Source: a bacterium ADurb.Bin157 (GTDB lineage Bacteria > Muiribacteriota > Ozemobacteria > Ozemobacterales > Ozemobacteraceae). From it: a stretch of 64,000 nucleotides of DNA. Of the stretch, positions 57,301 to 64,000 are shown piece after piece. Under the pieces are notes generated by a model. It had not been told where the DNA came from, did not search any database, and was given only the letters and a program-made list of their open reading frames with translations. The DNA is taken from contig MWDD01000004.1 in assembly GCA_002070375.1 (NCBI GenBank), positions 50,776-114,775 on the forward strand, written 5' to 3'. The position numbers were made by a program, and so were the translations under genes. Numbering within the stretch: position 1 is the first letter of the stretch; each line of letters begins with the position of its first letter.

Positions 57301-57360
57301 TCTTTTAAGTTTATAGCAGTTATGAATTTGTTTCAACAGTTTTAAGCAATAAAAGGCTTT

Positions 57361-57405
57361 TTAATAATAAAAAACACCCCAAAATGTCATCTGACCTTTG
57401 GGGTG
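57361..57405 (-). terminator. Intrinsic terminator after the cyclase-family gene
   Basis: On the minus strand CACCCCAAA and TTTGGGGTG form a nine-base stem (57405-57375) with a 13-base loop, followed by TTTTTTATTATTAA. It closes the FdrA operon and separates it from the sensor genes. Confidence 0.85.
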
Positions 57406-57439
57406 CCCTTAAAATTCCTGAGAATCTCTGTTTAATTGT

Positions 57440-58231
57440 TTATTTGTCGAATTCGAAAGCAACAATTCGGCTTATGCAAGATTCAAGTTCAATTGCACGC
57501 CATGGGAACAGGCCGATCCAGGTTCTTTTGTTTTTAAGCTGATCTATGTCGCCGCCGAGGTTTTCTGCGTGCACGATTCCCATGGGGAACATCTTAAGGT
57601 GCATTACCTGATAATATTCATCGGGCGGATAATATTCGTCCCAGCCTTTGCCGTGTGTTTCTTTTAACTTAGCTTCGGCTTTGGCAAACAGTTTCGGATG
57701 CCAATCGCGAAGAATGGTGTTCATTGGGTGGTCGGCAGAACCGCAGTCTACGCCGATCCATTTGAATTTCATTTCCTGTGCCCATTTGTGGAATGCAGCG
57801 TCAGGGCCCGGGTGTTTAACCATATATCTTACTTCATCGGCTTTGGGTTGATCCCAGCCGTATTTGTGATACCCGGTGTTGATAATCAGAATGTCGCCTT
57901 TTTTAATTTCGGCTTTTTTCATGAGCATTTCGGGAGAATACAGTGAAAAATCGCTGACTTCATCTGAAATGTCTACAACTACGCCTTCGCCGCACCATTC
58001 TTCGAGGGGAACTTCACCGATTGTTCTGCCGTTTGCGCAAAAGTGAATTTCGCCGTCAATATGTGTTCCGACGTGGTTACTGGTTTTTATGATTTGACCG
58101 TTGGCGCCTTGTCCCATGTGGGCTCCTGCAATGCGCTTGAAATACTGCACTTGAAGCGGCATGTAGCTTGGCCAAGGGGGAGTATGAATACTTAAGCGTT
58201 GTGTGAGGTCATACATTTTTTTTATGCCCAT
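57440..58231 (-). CDS. Cyclase-family hydrolase (kynurenine formamidase/isatin hydrolase type)
   Basis: A 263-residue metal-dependent hydrolase. The family signature HVGTHIDGEIHF (about 53-64) carries the metal ligands; further marks are LEEWCGEGVVVDIS, GDILIINTGYH and GVDCGSADHPMNT. Members open amide or lactam rings (kynurenine formamidase, isatin hydrolase) and occur beside FdrA genes. It has its own promoter (58269-58296) and AGGAG, and a terminator after it, although it follows the DUF1116 gene by 84 bases. Given its neighbours, an amide-ring step in purine/allantoin-type breakdown is the best guess. Confidence 0.85.
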   Translation of the reverse strand: MGIKKMYDLTQRLSIHTPPWPSYMPLQVQYFKRIAGAHMGQGANGQIIKTSNHVGTHIDGEIHFCANGRTIGEVPLEEWCGEGVVVDISDEVSDFSLYSPEMLMKKAEIKKGDILIINTGYHKYGWDQPKADEVRYMVKHPGPDAAFHKWAQEMKFKWIGVDCGSADHPMNTILRDWHPKLFAKAEAKLKETHGKGWDEYYPPDEYYQVMHLKMFPMGIVHAENLGGDIDQLKNKRTWIGLFPWRAIELESCISRIVAFEFDK

Positions 58232-58268
58232 ATTTTTTCTCCTGTTTTAATTTAAATTTACGTGTTCT

Positions 58269-58296
58269 ATTTTAACATCATCTTTTATATTTGCAA
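58269..58296 (-). promoter_or_regulatory. Internal promoter of the cyclase-family gene
   Basis: On the minus strand TTGCAA (58296-58291) and an extended TGTTAAAAT -10 (58277-58269) with a 16-base spacer. It sits between the DUF1116 and cyclase-family genes. Confidence 0.55.
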
Positions 58297-58315
58297 GATA
58301 AAGTTATTGTTTCTT

Positions 58316-59563
58316 TTAGTCGCAATATTTGTCCACATAGGCTTGAAGAGCGTCTTCGAAACACTTCATCGGCGGATTAACAAGTCCTGCGCCAACTTGC
58401 CCTATTCCGGATTTCTTATGCGCGATGCCTGTGTTAATCTGAGGCAGAATTTGCTTTTCACATACCTTTAATATGTCGATGCCCTGCGGAGAGCCCCTGA
58501 AATCCAAAATGGGAATCTGGAAAGATTGAGATTCGCCTTCTGTTATTTCATACATTTTTTTTGTATAATTTATTGCGTCACCCGCAACACCGCCCACAAA
58601 TTTTACAATCGCCGGAGCGGCGGCCATGGCAAAACCGCCAAACCCACATGTTTCTGTGATTGCGCTGTCGCCAATGTCGGGGTTGCAGTCGGTTTCTTCA
58701 AAGCCCGGGAAGAGAAGGCCTTTGACAATCTGTGCAGGGCCTGTGAACCATTGTTCTTTCAAACCTGCCACTCTTATTCCGAAATCTGTTCCGTTTCGGC
58801 ACATTGTTGTAACCAAAGTTGAGCCTTCTATCCATTCTGCTGATTGCAAAATGGCTTTCGCGGCCGGCATGCTCAGATTCAAAAAGAAGTGGTCGTTAGA
58901 ATTTACAAATTCCAATACTTTAATTTTATCTTCTGCGCTGAAATCGGTTTTAATAACGGCGGGTGCCAATTCTCTTATTAACAAAGAGGTGCCGGCTTTG
59001 TTTCTGTTGTGGGCTTCATCGCCCATTTGCAGAACCTGCGCCACCATATTCTTTAAGTTAATTTCGGGCATAAAAGGAATCGCTGCCTTAATAACCGGGC
59101 CCAAAGTTTTTTCCATCCATTTAAGTCTGGTAATAACTTCTTCCGAATATGCGCCAAATCTCAAAACTTTGCCGAGTCCTTCGTTTAAAGTGCAGTAAGT
59201 GCATTTTTTGTTTGTTTTGTTTTCTACTATCCAAACAGGCATACTCGCGCTCGCAACACCTGCCATCGGCCCCACGCCGTCGTGTTCGTGCCATGGCGAA
59301 TACTCGATTTTGTCGCTTGCCGCAACTTTTTCTGCTTCTTCGGGTGTTTTGGCAAACCCTTCATAGATAAGTGCTCCCATTACCGCGCCGCGTAATGGGC
59401 CTGACATTCTTTCCCAGGTTATTGGCGGGCCCGCGTGTAAAATCAAGTTTTGTTTCATTCCGGGCACTGTGTCTAAGCAGGTTCCGATTCCTTTAATAAT
59501 CGGTTGCGCCGCTTGTATTGCATCAAAAGCTTTTTTATTGGCTTCTTTAATATCTATTAACAT
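58316..59563 (-). CDS. DUF1116 protein (YlbE/AllG-like)
   Basis: A 415-residue soluble protein of the DUF1116 family, the family of E. coli YlbE (now called AllG), one of three proteins reported to make up oxamate carbamoyltransferase in allantoin breakdown. The start ATG 59563 has AAGGGAG upstream. Its first base overlaps the stop of the small FdrA-tail-like gene (TAATG), so translation is coupled. The body shows WERMSGPLRGAVMGALIYEG, YSPWHEHDGVGPMAGV, and NKKCTYCTLNEGLG with a CxxC. Confidence 0.85.
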   Translation of the reverse strand: MLIDIKEANKKAFDAIQAAQPIIKGIGTCLDTVPGMKQNLILHAGPPITWERMSGPLRGAVMGALIYEGFAKTPEEAEKVAASDKIEYSPWHEHDGVGPMAGVASASMPVWIVENKTNKKCTYCTLNEGLGKVLRFGAYSEEVITRLKWMEKTLGPVIKAAIPFMPEINLKNMVAQVLQMGDEAHNRNKAGTSLLIRELAPAVIKTDFSAEDKIKVLEFVNSNDHFFLNLSMPAAKAILQSAEWIEGSTLVTTMCRNGTDFGIRVAGLKEQWFTGPAQIVKGLLFPGFEETDCNPDIGDSAITETCGFGGFAMAAAPAIVKFVGGVAGDAINYTKKMYEITEGESQSFQIPILDFRGSPQGIDILKVCEKQILPQINTGIAHKKSGIGQVGAGLVNPPMKCFEDALQAYVDKYCD

Positions 59564-59772
59564 TATTTGGCTCCCTTCGCTGCATTTACCTTGTTTTGCC
59601 AAGTTTCTACTTTATCAAGCAAGGCTTGAATCTTTTTGTTCCCGCCTGCCGGAGGTCGCCAGTCTGTGTGTATTACTTCGACGTTTTGTCGTTTTAAATC
59701 ATCGGCGAAGCTTGGAATGCCCAAATTTATAACCTTTACTTTTTTTCCGAAAAAGTCTTTTAAGTTGCTCAT
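59563..59772 (-). CDS. Small FdrA C-terminal-like protein, 69 residues
   Basis: A short protein starting at ATG 59772 with AAAGGAA upstream. Its centre reads VINLGIPSFADDLKRQNVEV and then HTDWRPPAGGN, which from memory resembles the last part of full-length FdrA proteins of E. coli type (555 residues; here FdrA 507 plus 69 residues gives 576). It begins two bases after the fdrA stop, so it looks like a C-terminal module of FdrA split into its own gene. The identity claim is by motif memory and needs alignment. Confidence 0.7.
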   Translation of the reverse strand: MSNLKDFFGKKVKVINLGIPSFADDLKRQNVEVIHTDWRPPAGGNKKIQALLDKVETWQNKVNAAKGAK

Positions 59773-59774
59773 TT

Positions 59775-61298
59775 TTATTTCCTTTCCAAGCATTTTTGCG
59801 CAAATTTAACCATAGCCACATTTGTGGGGAAAACGATAATGCCTGCGTCTTCAAGTTTAGCAGCCTGGTTGCTGTAACCCTGCATGTCGTCTTGAGTGCC
59901 GCAAATGCAAGCTGCCATAACCGGGTTATTGCCCGAAGCTTTTTTGCCTTTATTTATGGCTTCGACCATTTCGCCTGCCATATCGGTGTGAGAGCCATAA
60001 CCAAGAACTACGTCAAACAAAATCATGTTTACTGATTTGTCTGAAATTTCTTGAATCATTCTTTGGGCTCTGTTGTCCGGGTCTATCATCGGGTGAGCTT
60101 TGCCGCGCGTAAATACGTCGTCGCCCAAATCTATAATGCAGTTGCCTTCGCTTTTATAAACATCTTTCATATCTTTGCACCCCTTAACCGGAGTGTTTGA
60201 ATAGATTTCGGGCAATGAGGTCCGGAGTATTCTTTGCGCCTCGTCACATAAAGTTCCGCCGGAATAAAGACCTCTTAAGTTCCCTGTGGGCAGCTTAATT
60301 TTCTTAGACATTTCATCAATTTTTGCATCAGAAAACTCGGGTTCGTAGCTTTTGCCTGTGCTTAATTTGCACGCCTGAACAGCGGCATCTTCAAGGTTTT
60401 TAGCTGCGGTAAAGCCCTGCGCTTCAATTAGCTTGGGGTCTGCCCCGATAAAATAGATTACAACGGGCTTATTTGCATTTTTAATTTCTGACATTAAGTT
60501 TTTTAAAACAGACTCTGCCGGCGGCTTTGAAACCAATACAATAACTTTCGTTTCAGGGTCTTCAATTAGGGCTTTGGTAGCCATAATTGTCATTTTGCCG
60601 CCTATTTTTTCTGAAAGATCTCGCCCCCCTACGCCTATGGCTTGCGTGATGCCGCAGCCGAGTCGGTGAATGGTTGAGGTTACTTCCTGCAGGCCGGTGC
60701 CGGAAGCTGCTACCAAGCCAATGTTGCCTGATCTTACCGCGTTAGAAAAAGCCAGCGGAACTCCGTTAATGATTGCAGTGCCGCAATCAGGGCCCATTAC
60801 AAGCAACCCTTTTTCGGTTCCGAGGGTTTTAAGCTCAAGCTCTTCTTCTATTGATACGTTGTCAGAGAAAAGCATCGCGTGTCTGCCGGCGTTTAACGCC
60901 ATTCTTGCTTCACGGGCAGCGTATTCGCCCGGCACCGATATTAAAACCATGTTCGCGTCAGCCAGCTGCTTAGCGGCTGCTTCTTGGTTCGTCGGAACCA
61001 ATTGCGTGCTTTCGGATGATTTCTTTTTTGAGGTTAAGCGGGTTTCTACCTCTGCTATGGCAGCTTTTGCTGTCTTTTCGTCTGAACCTTTTATTGCAAT
61101 AATTAAATCATTGGGTGTCAAACTGTCGAAGTCCGGGTGATACATGTCAAGTCGTTTAAGACTGTCGATGTTGTAGTCGGTACACATTCCGACTACCGCA
61201 TTTTCTATTCCGTCGAGTTTCTTTACTTGCGACCCAATCAGCATAAGTGTTACTGAATCAAAATAGGTCTGTTTCTTTACAAGGTGGCTTACAACCAT
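59775..61298 (-). CDS. fdrA: FdrA family protein (acyl-CoA synthetase-like, AllF-like)
   Basis: A 507-residue protein with tandem Rossmann CoA-binding and succinyl-CoA-ligase-like domains. The marks are GPDCGTAIINGVPLAFSNAV, the phospho-His/CoA-loop region VAASGTGLQEVTST, IGVGGRDLSEKIGG and ALIEDPETKVIVLVSKPPA. In E. coli FdrA acts with YlbE and YlbF in oxamate carbamoyl transfer, yielding carbamoyl phosphate. The YlbF (DUF2877) subunit is not seen here. ATG 61298 has AAAGGAG ten bases upstream and a near-consensus promoter at 61344-61372. It starts the fdrA/small/DUF1116/cyclase operon. Confidence 0.88.
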   Translation of the reverse strand: MVVSHLVKKQTYFDSVTLMLIGSQVKKLDGIENAVVGMCTDYNIDSLKRLDMYHPDFDSLTPNDLIIAIKGSDEKTAKAAIAEVETRLTSKKKSSESTQLVPTNQEAAAKQLADANMVLISVPGEYAAREARMALNAGRHAMLFSDNVSIEEELELKTLGTEKGLLVMGPDCGTAIINGVPLAFSNAVRSGNIGLVAASGTGLQEVTSTIHRLGCGITQAIGVGGRDLSEKIGGKMTIMATKALIEDPETKVIVLVSKPPAESVLKNLMSEIKNANKPVVIYFIGADPKLIEAQGFTAAKNLEDAAVQACKLSTGKSYEPEFSDAKIDEMSKKIKLPTGNLRGLYSGGTLCDEAQRILRTSLPEIYSNTPVKGCKDMKDVYKSEGNCIIDLGDDVFTRGKAHPMIDPDNRAQRMIQEISDKSVNMILFDVVLGYGSHTDMAGEMVEAINKGKKASGNNPVMAACICGTQDDMQGYSNQAAKLEDAGIIVFPTNVAMVKFAQKCLERK

Positions 61299-61343
61299 TC
61301 CGTTACAGCTCCTTTATATATTTATTTACTGCGTTCGGCATTT

Positions 61344-61372
61344 ATAATAGAACTTTGCCCGCAGAATGTAAA
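61344..61372 (-). promoter_or_regulatory. Promoter of the fdrA operon
   Basis: On the minus strand TTTACA (61372-61367) and TATTAT (61349-61344) are 17 bases apart, each one base off consensus. Confidence 0.65.
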
Positions 61373-61397
61373 ATAAAAAAATCTTTGTTAAGATTTT
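61369..61397 (-). terminator. Weak intrinsic terminator at the malic enzyme stop
   Basis: On the minus strand AAAATCTT-AACA-AAGATTTT followed by TTTATTTTA forms an eight-base AT-rich stem with the stop codon in its loop. The stem is weak, so read-through into fdrA is likely. Confidence 0.4.
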
Positions 61398-62875
61398 GCC
61401 AAAGTCCATATGTGTGACCGAAGTTTTTCATCTGTTTCAGACTCTGATAAATCACACAAACCTTCATTTATTGCTTCTTTTATAACGGCACTCGCTATTT
61501 TATACGATAAAGCCGTTACATTGTTAAAATTCGGAAGTAATTGATGGGAATATTGATTCGATTCCGCCTCTGTAACAAGGGTTTTGGCGGCGCTAAGCAG
61601 CATATCGTCACTTAGGCAGCGAGCTTTTGAAGCGACCATCGCAAGGCCTATTCCCGGAAAAACTAATGCATTATTGCATTGGCTGATGTTCTTAAAAGGG
61701 CTTCCGGTGGCTATTAGCGCGTTGCCTTCCGTGCAATTTAAAATTCTCTCCGGTGTGGCTTCGGCTTTTGACGTAGGGTTTGAAAGCGGCATAATCACCG
61801 GTTTTTTGCAGTATGAATACATTGTTTGCAGAATTTCGTCTGTGAAGGCATCTTTATGAGTCGAACAGCCGATTAAAACTGTTGGTTGCAGATGTTTAAC
61901 CACTTCTTTGAGGCCCCAAATGCCGCTTTTGTTGTTGGTTTGCTCTGCAATCGCGCTTTCATTCTTTGCGAAGGGCAGCTGAAACGAAAGAAGTTCTTTG
62001 TCGTTTGCGAGCAGCAGGCCTTTTTTGTCTATCAAAAAGAACCGCTTTCTGACCTCTTCAACAGGCTTGTTTTCTTCGCGCGCGAACGCACGGCTTATTT
62101 GGTCGGCAATGCCGCAACCCGCCGTCCCCGCGCCGTAAATGCAAATTTTGTGCTGCTCTGTGGGAAGTTTTGTTTTGCTTATGCCGCTTTTGACCGCTGC
62201 CAGGGCAACTGCTCCCGTTCCTTGTATGTCGTCGTTAAAAGACGGATGAAAAGTTCTGTATTTGTCTAATAGCGGTTTTGCGTTGTCTCTGCCAAAATCT
62301 TCAAAATGCAGAAGTGTGTCGGGTAAATGCTTTTTAAAAGCATTTACAAAAGTTTCCATAAATTCATAGTAGGCTTTGCCGCTTATTCGCTTTTGTCGAA
62401 GGCCCTTGTAGGCGGGGTCGGTTAAATGTCTTTCATTATTGGTGCCCAAATCAAGCATTATCGGCAGGGTTCGGTAAGGATTAACATTGCCGCAGAGGGT
62501 ATAGACCATGAGCTTGCCTATTGCGATATTAATAGCGCCGATTCCCTGGTCGCCGATGCCCAAAACACCTTCGCCGTCTGTTACCACTGCTATGTCGGTG
62601 TTGTGTGTGTGCCTGCTCAACAGTTCTTCTATTTTGTGCGCTTCTGTGTATTTTATTATTAACCCTCGCGTGGTCGGGGAGCAAATTTCATGGTGGCTGT
62701 ATTCTGTAACCGCCTCTCCTACGGTTGGCGTGTAAATTATTGGCAGCAACTCCTGCATTTGCGGAAAAACAAATTTATAAAAGCCTTCTAAATCTCTGTG
62801 GTAGAGGTCATATAAATATCTGTTTTTCTCAAGATTACTCTGTTGAGCATTATATGATTCATGAAAAGCCTTCAT
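61388..62875 (-). CDS. NAD(P)-dependent malic enzyme, N-terminally short
   Basis: Decarboxylates malate to pyruvate. The 495-residue protein follows the large MaeA/SfcA type: PIIYTPTVGEAV near 45-56, VVTDGEGVLGIGDQGIG, FEDFGRDNAKPLLDKYR and FNDDIQGTGAV with the metal ligands, a nucleotide-binding IYGAGTAGCGIA, and MPLSNPTSKAEATP. It lacks the first 60 to 70 residues of the family (the LNKGTAF/LLGLLP region). The upstream DNA encodes the CYTH protein instead, overlapping by 17 bases. AAGGAG ten bases before ATG 62875 supports this start. Pyruvate could feed the fermentative use of carbon. Confidence 0.93.
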   Translation of the reverse strand: MKAFHESYNAQQSNLEKNRYLYDLYHRDLEGFYKFVFPQMQELLPIIYTPTVGEAVTEYSHHEICSPTTRGLIIKYTEAHKIEELLSRHTHNTDIAVVTDGEGVLGIGDQGIGAINIAIGKLMVYTLCGNVNPYRTLPIMLDLGTNNERHLTDPAYKGLRQKRISGKAYYEFMETFVNAFKKHLPDTLLHFEDFGRDNAKPLLDKYRTFHPSFNDDIQGTGAVALAAVKSGISKTKLPTEQHKICIYGAGTAGCGIADQISRAFAREENKPVEEVRKRFFLIDKKGLLLANDKELLSFQLPFAKNESAIAEQTNNKSGIWGLKEVVKHLQPTVLIGCSTHKDAFTDEILQTMYSYCKKPVIMPLSNPTSKAEATPERILNCTEGNALIATGSPFKNISQCNNALVFPGIGLAMVASKARCLSDDMLLSAAKTLVTEAESNQYSHQLLPNFNNVTALSYKIASAVIKEAINEGLCDLSESETDEKLRSHIWTLAKS

Positions 62876-63329
62876 CTGTAAATGTCTCCTTTATCAGGTT
62901 GCTGTTAAAATATCTTGAATCATAAGAAACCTCTTTGCCGAGCCACTCGGGCAATTCGATGACTTCGTTTTCGGATTCCAGTTCTGTTTCGGCAATTATA
63001 AGGCCTTTAAGTTTGCCTTCAAACTCATCTATTTCCCAGGTTCGGTTTTGATGTTTAACAATGTGTCTGGTTTTGATTATTTTATTGTTGTCGCAAAAAA
63101 CAACTAACATCTTTTCGGCATCGGCTTTGCAAATCTCAAACTCAAATTCTTCTCGTTTAATGCCCTTTGTTGTGCCTTTTATGGTGAGCCAAGCCTTATT
63201 TTGGGTTATTCTGATTCTTACCGTGCGTTCGGGAACATCGCTGATATAACCTTGTTTTATTTCAATCGAAGAGAGTATGCGAGAGCGCCAATCATCGCCT
63301 TTAAGCAAAAATTTTCTTTCAATCTCCAA
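62859..63329 (-). CDS. CYTH domain protein
   Basis: A 156-residue CYTH (triphosphate tunnel metalloenzyme) protein. It opens with the signature MEIERKFLL, followed by the alternating charged beta strands of the tunnel: TVRIRITQNKAWLTIKG, REEFEFEI and WEIDEFEGKLKGLIIAETEL. Such proteins hydrolyse triphosphates or act as adenylate cyclases; the substrate is unknown here. The start is TTG, because ExExK must lie at the very N-terminus and no ATG is in frame upstream. AAGGAA lies about 12 bases upstream. Confidence 0.85.
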   Translation of the reverse strand: MEIERKFLLKGDDWRSRILSSIEIKQGYISDVPERTVRIRITQNKAWLTIKGTTKGIKREEFEFEICKADAEKMLVVFCDNNKIIKTRHIVKHQNRTWEIDEFEGKLKGLIIAETELESENEVIELPEWLGKEVSYDSRYFNSNLIKETFTDEGFS

Positions 63330-63425
63330 TTTTACCGATGTTCCTTTGAATTAAGATTAAATATAATGATTATATTAATTAGCGATTTTTTACAAGAATA
63401 TTAAGGATCAATCACAAAAAAAATA

Positions 63426-63454
63426 TTGATAAAATGCTTGTTTGCTTTTAAAAT
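63426..63454 (+). promoter_or_regulatory. Promoter of the molybdenum hydroxylase operon
   Basis: TTGATA (63426-63431) and TAAAAT (63449-63454) are 17 bases apart. It lies 35 bases before ATG 63490 and drives transcription away from the CYTH gene. Confidence 0.6.
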
Positions 63455-63489
63455 ATTTCAGGTCCTAATTAAACATTCAGGAGAACATA

Positions 63490-64000
63490 ATGCTTCAAGA
63501 TTTTGGTTATTTGGCACCAAAAAGCCTCGCAGAGCTATATGCTGTTTTAAAAAAGAACAGCGGAAAAGCCATAATTCTTGCTGGTGGCACTGATGTTATT
63601 GTGAATATGCACAATGGCTGCGTTGCGCCGGCAACTCTTGTTGATATTAAAAAAATCGCCGAATTGGGCGGAATTAAATACAATAGCAAAAACGGTCTGT
63701 CTATAGGGGCAACGGTAACTTGTGTTGAAGTGGCAGAAAATAAAGACGTAATTAAACATTACCCGCTACTCGCAAAAGCAGTCGGCGAAATTGGCTCACC
63801 TCAGCTCAGAAACAGGGCAACCGTAGCAGGCAATATTTGCACAGCATCACCTTGTGCAGACTCTTCTTGCGCTTTGATGGCGCTTGGCGCTTCTGTCGAA
63901 CTGAGCAGCGCTGACGGAGTTCGGACTGTGGCGCTAAAAGACTTTTTTCTCGGCCCTAAAAAAACTCAAATAAAGCCTCACGAAGTTTTAACCCGAATAA
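63490..64000 (+). CDS. Molybdenum hydroxylase (xanthine dehydrogenase-type) FAD-binding subunit, partial
   Basis: The first 170 codons of a CoxM/XdhB-type FAD subunit; the 3' end is beyond the window. It starts at ATG 63490 with AGGAG upstream. The FAD-binding loops are clear: ILAGGTDVIVNMHNG near 30-45, then IGSPQLRNRATVAGNICTAS and PCADSS. In xanthine dehydrogenase this subunit passes electrons between the iron-sulfur and molybdopterin subunits, which should follow to the right. Near FdrA and the cyclase family, hydroxylation of a purine (xanthine, hypoxanthine) is likely. Confidence 0.92.
   Translation, partial: MLQDFGYLAPKSLAELYAVLKKNSGKAIILAGGTDVIVNMHNGCVAPATLVDIKKIAELGGIKYNSKNGLSIGATVTCVEVAENKDVIKHYPLLAKAVGEIGSPQLRNRATVAGNICTASPCADSSCALMALGASVELSSADGVRTVALKDFFLGPKKTQIKPHEVLTRI

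Noticed and set aside
58626..59198. 190-codon open frame on the plus strand
   Set aside because: It is antisense to the well-supported DUF1116 gene, lacks a ribosome site and shows no family features.
1..64000. CRISPR array, insertion sequence, prophage or tRNA/rRNA gene
   Set aside because: No regularly spaced repeats, transposase, integrase, tail or capsid genes, or cloverleaf sequences were recognised on either strand.

Overview
The window is a single stretch of bacterial chromosome, AT-rich (about 40% G+C by eye), with short intergenic gaps and many 1 to 20 bp gene overlaps. No tRNA, rRNA, CRISPR array, insertion sequence or phage gene was recognised. The longest gaps are only about 140 to 165 bp (7753-7916, 63330-63489, 9628-9765, 46952-47088) and hold promoters, so no gene-free stretch exceeds 300 bp. 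Gene content suggests an anaerobic or fermentative, Gram-negative-type organism: FeoAB ferrous iron uptake, a 2-hydroxyacyl-CoA-dehydratase-type activase, FdrA/DUF1116 purine-nitrogen catabolism, secretin-type STN modules and many exported proteins. The mix of MoxR/DUF58/von Willebrand cassettes and large PP2C-type sensors would fit a deep-branching phylum such as Riflebacteria, but that is an inference of low confidence.

Layout. 1-7752 (minus): one operon with a coiled-coil/zinc-ribbon/TPR protein, then valS, tyrS, thrS and a cut-off gene at the left edge. 7917-10890: MATE transporter, a YvyF-like zinc-ribbon protein and a secreted Pro/Glu-rich protein. 10864-12385 (minus): birA and surE, divergent from 12452-18271 (plus), which holds a PTS enzyme I-like protein, a DUF192 protein, an O-antigen-ligase/TPR fusion and a histidine kinase. 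18268-19281 (minus): two small unknown genes. 19386-31270 (plus): an eight-gene cassette joining a MoxR ATPase, DUF58 and two von Willebrand/Bat-like membrane proteins to an ABC exporter and two novel membrane proteins. 31361-35745 (plus): five secreted proteins, including a glycine-zipper protein and a stand-alone double-STN protein.

35728-42088 (minus): cytidylate-kinase-like protein, PQQ-propeller protein and a giant two-ATPase dehydratase activase. 42157-46951 (minus): FeoB and FeoA behind a promoter carrying a DtxR/IdeR-type box, then upstream a DtxR-family repressor, a Ycf46-like AAA ATPase and a small acidic protein. 47089-51362 (plus): cysE-cysK, a lipoprotein and a membrane/HEAT-repeat protein. 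51359-57300 (minus): two giant membrane sensors with degenerate PP2C (SpoIIE-type) domains. 57440-63329 (minus): CYTH protein, N-terminally short malic enzyme, FdrA, a 69-residue FdrA-tail-like protein, DUF1116 protein and a cyclase-family hydrolase. 63490 to the right edge (plus): the start of a molybdenum-hydroxylase FAD subunit. The right-hand 6.5 kb reads as a purine/allantoin-type catabolic island: purine hydroxylation, an oxamate-carbamoyltransferase-like complex and a ring-opening hydrolase.

Four convergent gene pairs overlap at their stop codons with no terminator between them, and most promoters found are compact sigma-70-like sites with 16 to 17 bp spacers.
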